A stretch of DNA of 64,000 bases from NCBI GenBank assembly GCA_026120185.1, contig JANUWF010002024.1:1302001-1366000 (forward strand). The letters run 5' to 3'. Made by a program: the position numbers and the translations under genes. The notes below the pieces were generated by a model that was given only the letters and a program-made list of their open reading frames with translations, did not search any database and was not told the origin of the DNA. How positions within the stretch are numbered: position 1 is the first letter of the stretch; every line of letters begins with the position of its first letter. This document shows positions 46,001 to 57,415 of this stretch, piece after piece. This stretch comes from Voacanga thouarsii (lineage: Eukaryota > Streptophyta > Magnoliopsida > Gentianales > Apocynaceae).

Positions 46001-48803
46001 CCAACCCCGTCTAACTCATCAGGCCAGAGGGTTATCTGATCTCATAGAATTATCACATCAAAACAGTTTTTGGGGCAAAACAACATTTTTCCAAAATCAT
46101 GATGAAACCAAATAAAGGGTTCAATTCACACATCAAAATGTATTTCTAAGACTAACCGGGTCATTTTCCCGTACTAGATCACAAAAGTCATTTCCAAGAG
46201 TATTCAAGTCATTTTGCCGATATCCGATTCCAAAAGACTTTTCGAAGGTATTTGGGTCATTTTACCCTTGCCCGACTTGAAAAATATTCATAAGAGTTCC
46301 AATAAGGATATTTGAGTCATTTACCGAATACCCGAGTTTCAAAGGTTTTCATGAAATATTCCAATAAGGACATTTGGAACATTTTCCAAATACCCGATTC
46401 CAAAAAGGAATTCATTTAAAGAAATCCAGAATTCTAATTCCAAAAGAGGATTAAATTCAATATTTCCAAACATATTTTCATAAAATGTCCCAAACGGTAT
46501 ATAATATAGCATTTCATGGAAAACCAAAACACACTAACTTTAGAAAGAGTTTTAGAAATTCAAGGGACTCACCTCGTGTCCTAAGCAACTCTTTCCGTTC
46601 ACGGTCGTTTAACCTCTGATCCTATCATTGTCGACATTTCGTTGGCTGTTTGCCACTAAACCTACACCAAACATCGTTTTCAGATCCATTTGTGTTTGGC
46701 CGAAAAATAGCCGACGTTCAACCGTCATTTAGCCGATGGGGCCGATGGTTGGCCGACTCGATGGTTAGCCGTCGGCCAAGGAAAACGTTTAACTTTCGTT
46801 CGCATCGTTTTTCCATCGTTTGATCAATTCTTTCATTTTACTTTTTCCACATCCTTCCTCCCTTTATAAACAAGGGATTCACTTCATGTTTCCCTAATTA
46901 TTTTATCTAAAATCACATAATTTATCACCCTTAAGTCCATCCATTTTCGGACTACATTCTGGAATTTCACTAGTTTTACACACCATTTTGTTTTGCACAT
47001 AACTTTCAATACACAAATCCAAATGATGTCAAACCAATTGTAAAATGTCCTTAAGACATTCCTTTACAAGTTCCAATTATGGAATTCCGATTCCGTTGTT
47101 CATTTTGTTCAGTTTTGAACACAAAGATCCAGTAGTAAAATCTCCTCACTGATTTGGCACCTTTTACTATTTTCAGTATAACTCTTGATCCATAAATCCG
47201 TTTAACCTCAAACTTGCTTCAAAATGCCTCTATGATCCTTAGCTACAAGGATATATGCATTATTTGTTCAAATCTGAAAATTTTACAGATTTACTGGACA
47301 TAAAACATTCCATAACTTTCTGGAATTAAACCCATCGTCCAGCAAAACATATTTTATCTTCATTCCTTGTTTATTATATGAATTTATTCAATCCAATCTC
47401 CCTTTTATCACCCTTAAAGCTACTGATTTCTAGTCATACATAAAACAGAAAATTTCACCATAGTACAACAAGAAAACCGGCAGCCTCAATCAAAACATAT
47501 TTTCACACAACTTCACCTTGCTAGTTTCCATACTTCATACATAACCTTTCATAACATGTATACCAAAATGATCTCCATTCTTTGTATAATAAATTTACTT
47601 TAAGCAAGGTAAGCAAGGTAGATCCTTACCTTTTCTTTTCTGCGTTTGGAAGCTAAACAGCCCAAGCATCTTCTTGTTTTTCCTTCTCTCTCTTTCTCCT
47701 CTCTATTTTCTTTTTCCTTTCTCTTCTCTTTTCCTTCCTTGTTTGCTGCGAAATTCTGGCTGTCTAAAGCCATTTTAGCTGGCCTTCATGGCCTATATAT
47801 AGAGAAACATGGTCTCAAACATTTGGAAGCTCTTGATTGGTCCACCTAGCTACTTAGGTGTCATTTAGAATATTCAAGAATTCTATGGTGATTTAGCAAC
47901 TCTAGAAGCCCTTAGATCTTTATAGAATTCAAAAGAAAATTGTAGAATATCCTAGAAGGTCTTGGATTTACTTAGAACCTACAAGAGCAATGGTGAAACT
48001 TGTAGAAATCCCTAGAATTCTCAGGACTAATAGATATTTTCTAACCTTGCATGGTTAACTTGCTCTAATCAAGTTTAGCTTAATTAAGCTTGGTCAAATG
48101 AAGTCAAAAGGTGGTCCAACTTGGTCAAGATTGTCATGCTTGTGGGCCATCCTTATATATTTCTTGTGGGCCCTCTAAATTATCTCAACTTATCACAACT
48201 AATCAAATAGAAACACTTGACCTCATTAACCAATCAAATAGAAGCACTTGTCTTCATTAACTAATTACTAAATGACACTTATTTTCATCCACCAATCATG
48301 AGAAGCCACACGTCCCATTTTCAACTGTAATTTTCTATTTTCTTCAGAAATGACCAAAATTGAGTCCGTAATGGAAAAATATTTTATTTCACTATCCAAC
48401 TCCAAAAATTCCATTGAATTCATTGGTAACACTTAAATTCTTCAATTCCCTCTCTACTTGGTCAAATTCACGGTCAAAGTCAAGAATGCGATCAAAATGA
48501 CAAAAATGCCCCCGATAACCCGTGTAGCACAATTTGCACTAAAACGTGCGTCTCATTGCACTGATCAATTTCTCTTTCTAGAGTACCCTAAAATTCTTAT
48601 TATTTTTTTTATCTTAATAGCCTTCCAAAAATTTAGGATACGGGTAGAACAAATCCAATAATTACATCCAGGTCTTGACAAAACTTTATTTTACCAAATT
48701 ATTCGTCTCATTATACCGATCAACTTTTGTTCTGGCCATTGATATAAATTCTCATCCTATTACAGGTAGTAGCAAATTGGAAGTAAAAAGGTGGGGTGTT
48801 TCA
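43090..48803 (-). mobile_element. Gypsy-type solo LTR inside a CACTA exon, split by a copia LTR
   Basis: On the plus strand it begins TGTAACACCCCTAC and ends GGTGGGGTGTTTCA. Flanks are TTATG (43085-43089) and TTGTG (48804-48808), a TSD with one mismatch. It is the same family as the LTRs at 12811-13985 and 15170-18364, in reverse, sharing the CpG-rich block, the 60 bp repeat and the start block. It has no PBS, PPT or coding region. Without its own 2.0 kb insertion it measures about 3.7 kb. Removing it with one TSD copy rejoins the CACTA exon in frame up to a GT donor. Confidence 0.85.
43339..45374 (-). mobile_element. Copia-type solo LTR, TSD CGTGT, nested in the gypsy LTR
   Basis: Plus-strand ends are TGATGGAAAACG and ATACAATCCAACA; on the minus strand it starts TGTTGGATTGTATGCCC. 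CGTGT flanks it on both sides (43334-43338 and 45375-45379). It shares landmarks with the copia LTRs at 19083-20989 and 35170-36917 (GGGCCCTGGGAAACATGAC, in reverse; a TACTCGACTTGAGTATGAG-like stretch; TTAATTATTT runs between GGGCCCA words), so it is the same broad family. It has no internal region, so it is a solo LTR. Confidence 0.88.
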
Positions 48804-50182
48804 TTGTGCAAGTGGTCCTTGCCCTATTCTATGCTGCAATTTGCTGCTTTTCCTACTATGAGCATTCCTCTGGCTAATATGCTGGAAAAAAAAGCAGCAA
48901 ATGGAAATTCAATTGTCTGCCATCAAACTTATTACTATAAAATTTTGAAATGAGTATTATAAAACACTTAAAATTACCTTGCCAGCCTCTGAATTCCAAA
49001 AGGAAACCAACTATAACCATTGGTCTTCAAGCACCCGATCTTCTCCACAAGAAGGCAGCACATTTTCATTTTGATTAGCAATGAACTATTCCTTTTTTAA
49101 AGCATTTTTTCAAGCTCTCCATAATTTCCCTATTGATGAGGTAATTTTTGGTTTAACGCCAAGTGGCAAGTCAAACCTTTCCTGTTATGAAGTAAATTTG
49201 TCAAGAATCATTATGTATATTAAATTTACAATTAAAAAAAATCTAAAATAGCAGAAAAATAAACGATGTAGAGATCATGACATTATTACCTTTTCAATTT
49301 CGATCATGTCTTTCTTATAGCTTTTTGGCTTCTTTGTCAATTATACATAATTCAGTGGGGCATGCTTACCATTTCTAGCTATAGTGCCCAAGAAACTGGA
49401 CAGCTTTTTTCTCCTCTTTCCAATGGGTTGTCCTTTATGGTTAAATTCAACCTTAATTAGACCCTTGTTCTTAGGACATCCCCATGTATCAGTACAATAA
49501 GGTGGCCCTCTAGATCTACTGCTTCTAGCTAAATTTTCTGTATCAAGCATTAGAATTAGAATGGTGAAAAATACAATTTCTCATAATAGAGCAGACAACA
49601 TTTATTTTTAATCATGATGTACTCATACCAACTCCACTAGAAGTTTATGTGGTAGGCTGGGACTACATTTGCTGGTCACCATAAATCGTTTAAGGTTCAT
49701 CCAAATGATTTTCAGGCCGGCCATTCAACTGCACAATGACTAAAAATAAAATAACCAAAGAAACTTTGATTAGTATTGGGTTTTTTAGAGGAAAAATGAT
49801 TTGTATATACTTACAAGTGGGAAGAATTGGTTATGTTTAGACGGAGGCATTTAAGCTCTTTCAGCAACTTGCATGGTTTGGGCGGCATTCAAAGGATTTT
49901 CTCCAACTTGCACGATTTGTGGTTCATCTAAAGGATTTTTAGATTGGCCATTCAACTGCCCACCTAAAAATAAAATTACCAGAGCAAGTTTGGTTAGCAA
50001 CAGATTCAGTAAAGTCATCACGAGAAAATGGTTTTTATATACTTACAATTTGGATCACTTGGTTGAGTGTTAAACGGAGGCATGCCAAATCATTCAACTA
50101 GCATATTTAGTTGATCATCTAGAGAATTGTCTCTGCGTTCCTGCACACTTCTTTTCTTTTTCAACGTGCGTGTCCTAGACAT

Positions 50183-50635
50183 CTGATCAGAACCAGCAAA
50201 AAAAAAAAAAAAAAAAAAAATTGAATCAATAAAGCATCAATGAATTAAAATTTTATATTCATAAAAAACTAAGGTAATTCTTTGATTAAAAAAAAATGCA
50301 TAACTTATTTTTAAATTCACCTGAAATGGCCGGCCTTAGAATCAATCTAGCAATGCACGATGTTCTATGCCAAAAATTACTCTAGACAAGTATAAAAGAA
50401 GAAAGAGAAAAATAGAATAAGATAATAGAACAAATATTAGCAAAATGTAGTTAATACAGGAATACATAGAGCAACATTAAATATTGCACTACGTGTTTAG
50501 CAATGTTCAGTCCAACACATAAGTCAAAAAATACATATCAAACTAAAAAAGAAAAAGCATTCTATATAATAAATACTGCATTAAACAACATATTAGTAAG
50601 TAGTACAATCTTCATATAGTCATAAGACTACACTC
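50183..50635 (-). other. Spacer between the two CACTA genes
   Basis: AT-rich sequence with a 23-base A run near 50198-50220. It lies between the stop of the transposase remnant and the ATG of the second gene; I see nothing else in it. Confidence 0.5.
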
Positions 50636-52539
50636 AAGCCTCATCATCCCCTTCACGAACCCAACAAACATTCTTGTCCCCTTCATTAGCTACGGGGTTG
50701 CAAATTTCAACTTGCAAATGTGTCTCAACATCCACGATATCTCCTATTTTATAAACTGATCTTGCATTTGTAACAACAACAACATGCTAATCACTTTCAT
50801 TTGATTCTTCTACATAGAATACTTGTGTTGCTTGGGAGGCAAGAATGAATAGTTCTTTGTGGGGAGGCACATTGCTAAAATTTGCTAATAAGAATCCATC
50901 CGCATCTTATTTTAGTCTCTTCCTATTTAACACCCAATCACAATCAAATAATACAACTCTTCGATTGCCTCCATAGTCTAACTCAATTACATTCTTCAAA
51001 GCTCGAAAATAAGCCACATCACTTAAAATAGAATTTTCATCCCTTATACTTGAAAAACTTGAAGTAATTGCATTCACAGAAACTCGACTATTTTGGGTTT
51101 TTCTTCTATGCTCAACTTCTTTTGTGTGAAGCCTAAAACCTTTTATCATGAATCCCTGATACTGTAATCCAACTTCTTTAGGGCCCTTAGAAAGATAAAC
51201 CAAATCTTTTGTAATATGGCTATCTTCAGATATTTGCAAAGAAGTAACCTAGTTCACAAAAAAAAAAAAAAAAACCAAAAAAGAAAAAATCAATATAAAA
51301 AATAAAACATAATTTAATTTGGCACCTAAGAAAAAGGTTCAACAGAATTTTAATTTATGTGATGGCAAACCATTGGGCGAATGTCTCACTATGAATACAC
51401 TTAATTTCATGTCTTCCAGCACGTGGATGATTTTGGGCTACCATTGTATGGTGTTGACTATACAAAGTAGAAGTCGATTTAATCAGTAGCTATCATCAAA
51501 TCTACAATACTCCAATCCCTCCCGGAAAAATTTAAGGAGACTTACTCAATATATGGCTTCACAACATCACAATTGAATAGTACATATTGATGTGCTTTAT
51601 TCAAAGAATCTTGATCAAACTTTGTTGGTGTGCCTTACCCAATAAGCGCCCTAAAATTGTAAACACATCCACACCTACTCGAGAGTCAGCTACATCTTCT
51701 TCATTTTTAGTTGTTTGATTGAACCTTATTTGGACATAATTAGCTAAATATAATGAGCAAATTATCAGGCATTTTTTAGCAAAATAACCTTCTGCAATAG
51801 AACCTTCTGGGCAACTTTGATTTCGTACATAGGATTTCAAAGTGCTCAAGTACCTGAAGTAATAAAGTTATGAAATTACCATAACTATAATTGCAACATT
51901 TAAAAATAAAAGAAAAACTAATAAAAATGAAAATAGATAATGCACACCTCTCAATTAGATACATCCATCAAAATTGCACCAGACTAGCTATTCTTGCTTC
52001 ATAGGCTAAGTGAACACATAGAGGCATCATGATATTGAAAACTGATGGCGAAAAGACCCATTCTAGCTCACAAAGAATGAAAACAATGTCAATCTCTAGT
52101 TGTACCATATCACGAGGCTATAATTCCTTGGAGCAGAGTAGTCTAAAATATCTATTTAGCCTAAGCAATGGATATGGAACAGATTTTGGCAACACTTTTC
52201 TTAGGGCTATAGGCAGCAATTGTTGCATTAATACATGATGGTCATGGCTCTTAAGCCTTGAAATCTTTGGTGGCTTCAGTTGTACACACCTAGATAAGCT
52301 AGTAGAATATCTATTAGGAACCTTAATCATTTTCAACACCATGCAAAAAATTTAATTTTTCACTTTTACTCAAAGTGAATGTAGCTCAAGGCAAAGAAAA
52401 TGCACCATTCTCTTTCTCAAAGGATGTAGTTCTTCTCTAATTCCTATGTCTTTCAAGTCAAGCCGTGACTTATGGTCCCTATTCTTATCCACCTCAAGTA
52501 ATATGGCACAAATCATTTCGCTAATATTTTTCTTGATAT
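50636..52539 (-). pseudogene. CACTA TNP2-type transposase remnant (DUF4218 and DUF4216)
   Basis: Reading down the minus strand from 52539, the C-terminal half of a plant CACTA transposase appears in order. Pieces are a DICE-type lead-in (RLDLKDIGIREELHP, 52370-52490), DUF4218 (KVPNRYSTSLSRCV, LKSHDHHVLMQQLLPIALR at about 52200-52340), then LKSYVRNQSCPEGSIAEGYF near 51775-51845. DUF4216 follows at 51239-50907 (FRLHTKEVEHRRKTQNS, VIELDYGGNRRVVLFDCDW), and finally FILASQATQVFYVEE to a stop near 50638. Frameshifts, stops and probable introns (for example 51240-51600) separate the pieces. The catalytic N-terminal half is missing because the gypsy LTR inserted at 52540. Confidence 0.85.
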
Positions 52540-53545
52540 TGATAGGAATCAACCCGGCCGTAGGAATCGAGCTCAAGAAGGGAGAGAGGATGAGATTGAA
52601 TCAAAATCAAGCTTGCCCGGTCCATTAATGAGAGCTCGTGCCAAACAATTCCAACACAAACTGCAAGTATTTGCACTCATATTTCAAGTGGGATAGTATA
52701 TAGGCAATGCCGGAAGAGGAACGGGAGCAGACTATGCTGTTGATATATGAAGAACGACAACCGGAAGCTATTCACGTAGAAAATGACGGCCAACAAAGTG
52801 GAATTGGCGCTGGTTCTGGTGCCTGAAACTAGCGCCGGCTAGGGACTGGTGAAAGTCCTATTTTTGTGACATGAAGCTCTGTTCCACTAGAGTGGAACCG
52901 ACGCCGGTCCTAGGAGCCCAGACCGGCGCTAACTGGGCCCTGAAACTTGAACCCCTGATGATTTTTTAGCTATGTTGGAGTCATTTTGTAATATTTATGA
53001 GTTGTTAGTTTCGGGATAGAACACTCTTACATACTGCTATATATTGTATTGCAAGAAAAGAAAAACATATATCATATTTTTAACAAGAATGAAGAATTCA
53101 TTTTGAGGGCTTGAAGCTTGGAAGAGATTTCTTGTTCAACTTCAATCCAAGACCAACCTAAGGGCTTAGTCCATCCTTGAGTAAGTGTCTATAAACTCTA
53201 AGAATAATTTAATTAGAAATTAACAAGGGTTCTTCTTGTATGTCAACTAGGGTTCTTGTTGTTTCTTGTTTGAATACCCATAATTTCCTATCCTTTTAGT
53301 TCCTGATTTCTTGCTAAGTCAAGGGTTCTAAGGTGTTATTGTGGTAGACCTTTAGCTACTAAATTTGGGGTCCTAAAAGCTAGTTCTTTTAGGGTTCTTT
53401 ATTTGTTGAAAAAGGTGATTTCTTTATTGTCTCTCCTAGATCTCTTTATGTCCTTCTTGTTTAATTTGAAGTCCTTTTACTTTGCTAAAGTTCAACAAAA
53501 GCTACTTTAAGATCTTGAAAGACTTTCTATGTCAAGATCATATCA
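52540..53545 (+). repeat. 5' LTR of the plus-strand gypsy element
   Basis: TGATAGGAATCAA at 52540 to AAGATCATATCA at 53545. It includes GCGCCGGC-type GC-rich words (52810-52935), as in the minus-strand relative, and a pyrimidine-rich 3' half. The exact left edge comes from comparison with the relative's LTR start. Confidence 0.72.
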
Positions 53546-53549
53546 AATT

Positions 53550-53561
53550 TGGTATTAGAGC
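53550..53561 (+). other. Primer-binding site
   Basis: TGGTATTAGAGC, one base from the initiator tRNA-Met PBS, four bases after the LTR end. Confidence 0.82.
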
Positions 53562-53931
53562 AAGAATTAAGCTTAGATTTCTATCTTAGCTTAGATCTAT
53601 CAAACCTAGAGTAAGAAACAAACCAAAAGTTACAGCTACAAATTGTGCCAAAATGGTCTTGTTAATTCTTGTTTGATTTTGAGTTTTCTTGGGAAAAAAA
53701 GAATGACTTGTTGAAGAAAGATCCTTGGGAATACATTGATTCTTGTTGTTGTGACTATATTAGGCTTGTTTGGGAAGAAATTTGCTTGCAAATTTCCATA
53801 GGAAGATCATGCACATAAGGTGTTTGATAAAATTCCTTAATGACCATATACCCTATGAACACCATGTGTTTGATAAAATATCTCAAAGAAAGAATGTGGC
53901 TTAAACATTAGCATTATTCCTATAAAATATT
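53562..53931 (+). other. Start of the gypsy leader
   Basis: Non-coding sequence between the PBS and the Athila-like insertion. GTGTTTGATAAAAT occurs twice (from 53820 and 53867), a short direct duplication. Confidence 0.6.
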
Positions 53932-56028
53932 TGATAGGGGCTAAAATCATCATTAATTTTCTAATTATTTGAGGTTAATTTGAGACACTTTTAATAAAAT
54001 AACTAGTTATATTCCTTCCTATTTAATATTTTACTTATAAAAATACTTTTCTGTAATTTTATGTAAAAATAGGTGAAATTTAGAGCTAATTGATTAATTT
54101 TCCAGTGCAGACCCAGCACCAGGCTAAGAAGCAAGACCTAGCACCTATCCTACAGTGGAAGAATAGAGGAAAGCAGAAAAAATTGACAAAATAGAGGAGC
54201 AATTGAAAATTGGTTAAAAGAAAGGAAAATGAAACAATGGCTCAACCAAGGACAAAGCCACGGCTCACAGCTCAACCAAGAACAAAAGTAAAAAGTGAAG
54301 TAACGAAATCAGTGGGCCAAGGCAAGAAAAATAAAGAAATAAATCAAAGGTGGAAAAAGATAAAAACTTATCATGGGGAGGATGAAAGATATCCTGGGTA
54401 GGATGCAACCAAAAAAAGGAAGAATTGAGATGGCTTCGGTGGCTAGAAAGAAAGAGATCACGGCGGCTCAGCTAAGCCGCATGCAAGGAGAAGAAAAGAG
54501 GACTAGCTCAGGTAGTTCAGCAGAGGAAAAGCACCTTCAGTAATTTCGGCTGCACGGCTCAAGAAAGTGCAGTTCGGTCTTCAGCGACTCAATGAGCCGA
54601 TTGCAACAAGGAAAATGCTTCTCTGTTCGACAGCTTTGGTAGCTTGGCTTAGCGAAAAGATAACATAAGGAGAAGCTCATTAGCTCAATTGTTCATGGCT
54701 CGAGAATGGCTACTATGTGGCTTGAATAAAAGGAAGTAGCTCACTCAATGGAATTGAAGGAAAAATGGCTTGGACTTCATGACTTCAGTTGGTTCTTGCG
54801 GCTCGGGGGAGTCGATGGGAAATGGAAAACGGCTTGGGACATGGTAATCGGCTCAGGTAAAGCCAATTTCAAGAAAAGGAATATGCTTCAGTGCAAAATG
54901 ATAAAATAGGAGTTTCCAATTCTTTCACAACTTAACTCGTGGCCTTATTTAATTTTTATTTAGAATGTTATTAGGAAATTACTACTTCTTTTTGGTTTTG
55001 GATTTTTCGAAAATTTGTAAGCCTATAAATAAAGGCTATTTTCGTAGGAAAAAGGGGTGTGCTCAATGTGGAGACTTAGAAATATTTTTTAGAGTCCACC
55101 ATTAATATTTTCTCTAGAGAAATTACTCAAGGAGCATTGATTCTTGGAAGAGTTTTCATTAGAAGTTGAAAAGCTTATCTATGAGTATTTATCTCTTTTC
55201 TTTATTTTCTTTTTCTTGAACATTAATGAGTTTAACTCTTTAATTGTATTTGGATATTATTTTTGGATTTATGATTTTGAATTTATTTAATCTTTGATTA
55301 GTTAATTATTCTTTGATATTTGATTACTTGATATCATTGGTTATTGATGCGAGTTCTTCTAATTGACTTGAGAAAATGATGTTAGGAGTTTCATTGCATT
55401 AATTTCGTATTTGTTAAATCTTAATAGACTTGAGCGACGAAGTTAAGATTATAGGACTAAGTGATCAAATATTAGTTGATTTCACCTTGAACAAATGGTC
55501 ATTAGCTAATTTCACGTTTATGAGAAATTGTGTTAAATGCATGTTTCGGTTATGTTGGCTTGATTGACAAATCTGTTAATTTAATAAAAAAAAAAATAGT
55601 AATTCCATGGATTGAAAAAAAAAAAGTGAAATTTACATAAGTAAGTTCATGACTTGGGAAATGATTGAATTTTACTTTGTATTCCTTCATAATGCCAAGA
55701 TGATAACTAATTGAGAGAATTGCTAGTTGGTTCATTATAATGTTTTCTAGAATAATTGTCTAAATTACATATTCCTACATTCTTGAGTTGTATATATTTA
55801 TTTAATTTTTTACTATTTTCTCACTTTATTTGGGTCGGTTAAACAATGAATGAAAAGTGATTAGTGTGTACTTGTTCCTTTGAGGATCGATTCATTAATT
55901 CCCTATACTATACTTGCGATGAGTATACCTGCTCGTATGTGTATTTTGAGATTAATGTTTTAATTAAAACTTGACTAAGGGATAGATTTAAATTTGATGA
56001 TTTTTATACACCCAAAATTTAACCATCA
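53932..56028 (+). repeat. 5' LTR of the Athila-like element
   Basis: TGATAGGGGC at 53932 to AACCATCA at 56028, 2.1 kb. It contains many GGCTC/GAGCC words (54420-54860), a TATA-like CTATAAATAAAG at 55023-55034, and the AT-rich 3' part that recurs at 1545-2342. Confidence 0.78.
55023..55034 (+). promoter_or_regulatory. TATA-box-like site of the Athila-like LTR
   Basis: CTATAAATAAAG, matching CTATAAATAC at 1364 in the related LTR. Confidence 0.4.
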
Positions 56029-56034
56029 AGTTTT

Positions 56035-56053
56035 TGGCGCCGTTATTGGGGAA
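56035..56053 (+). other. Primer-binding site, tRNA-Asp type
   Basis: TGGCGCCGTTATTGGGGAA differs at few positions from the complement of a plant tRNA-Asp 3' end (TGGCGCCGTTGCCGGGGAT), the PBS used by Athila and Tat elements. Confidence 0.8.
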
Positions 56054-57415
56054 CAATATCATGAAAGCTTGAATTTTATTAATTTAATCATGTTTATATG
56101 TTTATATGTCTATATATCAATATATGAATATGTATATATGTTCATTGCATGAATTAGTGCCATATTTTGTTGTTTGTATAATTGTACTTTAATTTCACTA
56201 TATGTTGTAAACATGCAAATGGGTAAATACATGTTAATAATTATTAACTTGTTCTTATATGTTTGTATATATTTCATATTCAGCTATTTAATCTTACTAA
56301 CCTCATGTTAATATGAAATAAGTGTATTATATTCGATTATTTAATTGATGATTTCTACGTTAATAATTTTGAGTCACTACTAACTATTTTTATTTTCAGG
56401 TTTGGACTTTTTGCTTATGTACACCAACACGATATTTTAGACGAACTAATTTATTTTTATTTTATTTAATTTATTACTGTTATTATTATTGTTATTTTAA
56501 TTGTAGTCTAATTTTTAATTTATGCATTCTTGTTTTCAATGTACTGTGTTCATACATTCAATTAGGATAGTTTTAATTTATTTTAAAAAAATGAGAAAAA
56601 AAACACAAGAATAATAACAAATATTCAATTTTCTTTTCTTTAGTTTTTTTTCTTTTTTCATTTGTTTCCTTACTCTTCTCCCAGATTCTTCCTATTTTAT
56701 CATTTTCTTACTTTTTCCTTTTTCTTTTGCTTTTCTTGTTTTTTCTCTTGTTTGTTCACATGAAGCACCGACCCCCCCCCCCAATTCCTTTCTTTGTGTT
56801 TTATTTTATTTGTTTCTTTCTTAGTTTGTCTTTTTTTTTTCTATATCTCTTTCTTCTTTGATTTTCCTTTTCCTATTCCTCCAGAATGATACTTTTGTTT
56901 CTCTCTGTTCTTCACCCTTTCCCTTCATCTGCTTCTTTCTTTCTTCTTCATATTGCTTTCCTTCTTCTATGAATTATCCCCCAAGAATTCAAAGTTTTAA
57001 AGCTCACACATTGGGGAATACATTGGTGCAAAACTCTTTTCATATTAAGGTAGATTTTATCTTCTTAAATTTCTTGGCATTTTGTATATGCATTTTTGAG
57101 GAAAAATTTACTGGACATGGACATATGTTTCTTGAGTTTATTTGGTGGTAGAAAAATGCATAGAATGGATTGTGAGTCTTGTGGCTGCTTCTAAAAGTTA
57201 TCTATGTATTTTTTTTTCCTAAATTTTTGCAAATTAGGAAATCTTAAACAATTGAGCCTCCTTGTGATATTTAGCTATGTTGATTGAAGTTGGTTGACAT
57301 TATGCTCTGACGATCTACGTTGGATATTCTCCTTATTTTTCTTGAGCATCAAAAGTTTGGAAAAGTTTTTCACTGAAACGAGAATCATTTGCAAAGTGTG
57401 TTTTGTTGAGTCACA
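56054..57415 (+). other. Leader of the Athila-like element
   Basis: AT-rich, then a pyrimidine tract (56625-56960) containing a C run at 56772-56782. No coding region is supported; the apparent open frame there follows from the CT bias. Confidence 0.55.

Larger units (their letters stand above)
40795..50182 (-). pseudogene. CACTA second gene, Ptta/En/Spm plant transposase family, multi-exon
   Basis: Minus-strand exons with GT...AG borders can be followed. They are 50182-50047 (start ATG, Lys/Arg-rich MSRTRTLKKKRS), about 49963-49815, about 49737-49627 (similar to the previous exon, so duplicated), about 49555-49347 (RGPPYCTDTWG, GQPIGKRRKKLSSFLG), 49181-48977 (DRVLEDQW, SFWNSEA), and an exon ending at the solo LTR (ISQRNAHSRKSS). 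After the LTR the exon finishes at about 43067; then come 41758-41657 (LGRQPSRAEIFEECF), 41571 to about 41220 (VMGLDRNGWVQMCGG, a predicted coiled EEHAKE-type helix) and 41037-40795 (VGPYALG, IAWPTSLA). These motifs are those I associate with the PF03004 family and its C-terminal domain. Breaks are the LTR and a few in-frame stops (for example after VGPYALG). 41766-43066 is an intron without other signal. Confidence 0.78.
38321..52539 (-). mobile_element. CACTA (En/Spm) DNA transposon, 5' side cut by a gypsy insertion
   Basis: Two gene remnants on the minus strand stand in the order usual for plant CACTA elements: a TNP2-type transposase (50636-52539), then a spliced Ptta/En/Spm-type gene (40795-50182). 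The low-coordinate end has dense short subterminal repeats. I did not find a clean CACTA terminal motif near 38321 (the sequence there is GGGCTATTGTGACAGG), so that edge is approximate. At 52540 the plus-strand gypsy LTR interrupts the transposase; any remaining 5' part lies beyond the window. A gypsy-type solo LTR occupies 43090-48803. Confidence 0.82.

Noticed and set aside
48675..48953. Plus-strand 92-codon frame
   Set aside because: It spans the junction between the gypsy LTR and the CACTA exon on the opposite strand, so it cannot be a conserved gene.
52370..52576. Minus-strand start codon at 52576 as a real transposase start
   Set aside because: Codons above 52539 belong to the inserted gypsy LTR; the real protein is truncated there.
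9512..53561. TGGTATCAGAGC-like words as parts of tRNA genes
   Set aside because: Each lies just inside an LTR end and lacks the rest of a tRNA; they are primer-binding sites.
56858..57151. Signal-peptide-like N-terminus on a 97-codon frame
   Set aside because: It lies in the pyrimidine-rich leader of the Athila-like element; the hydrophobic start reflects T-rich codons and no family matches.
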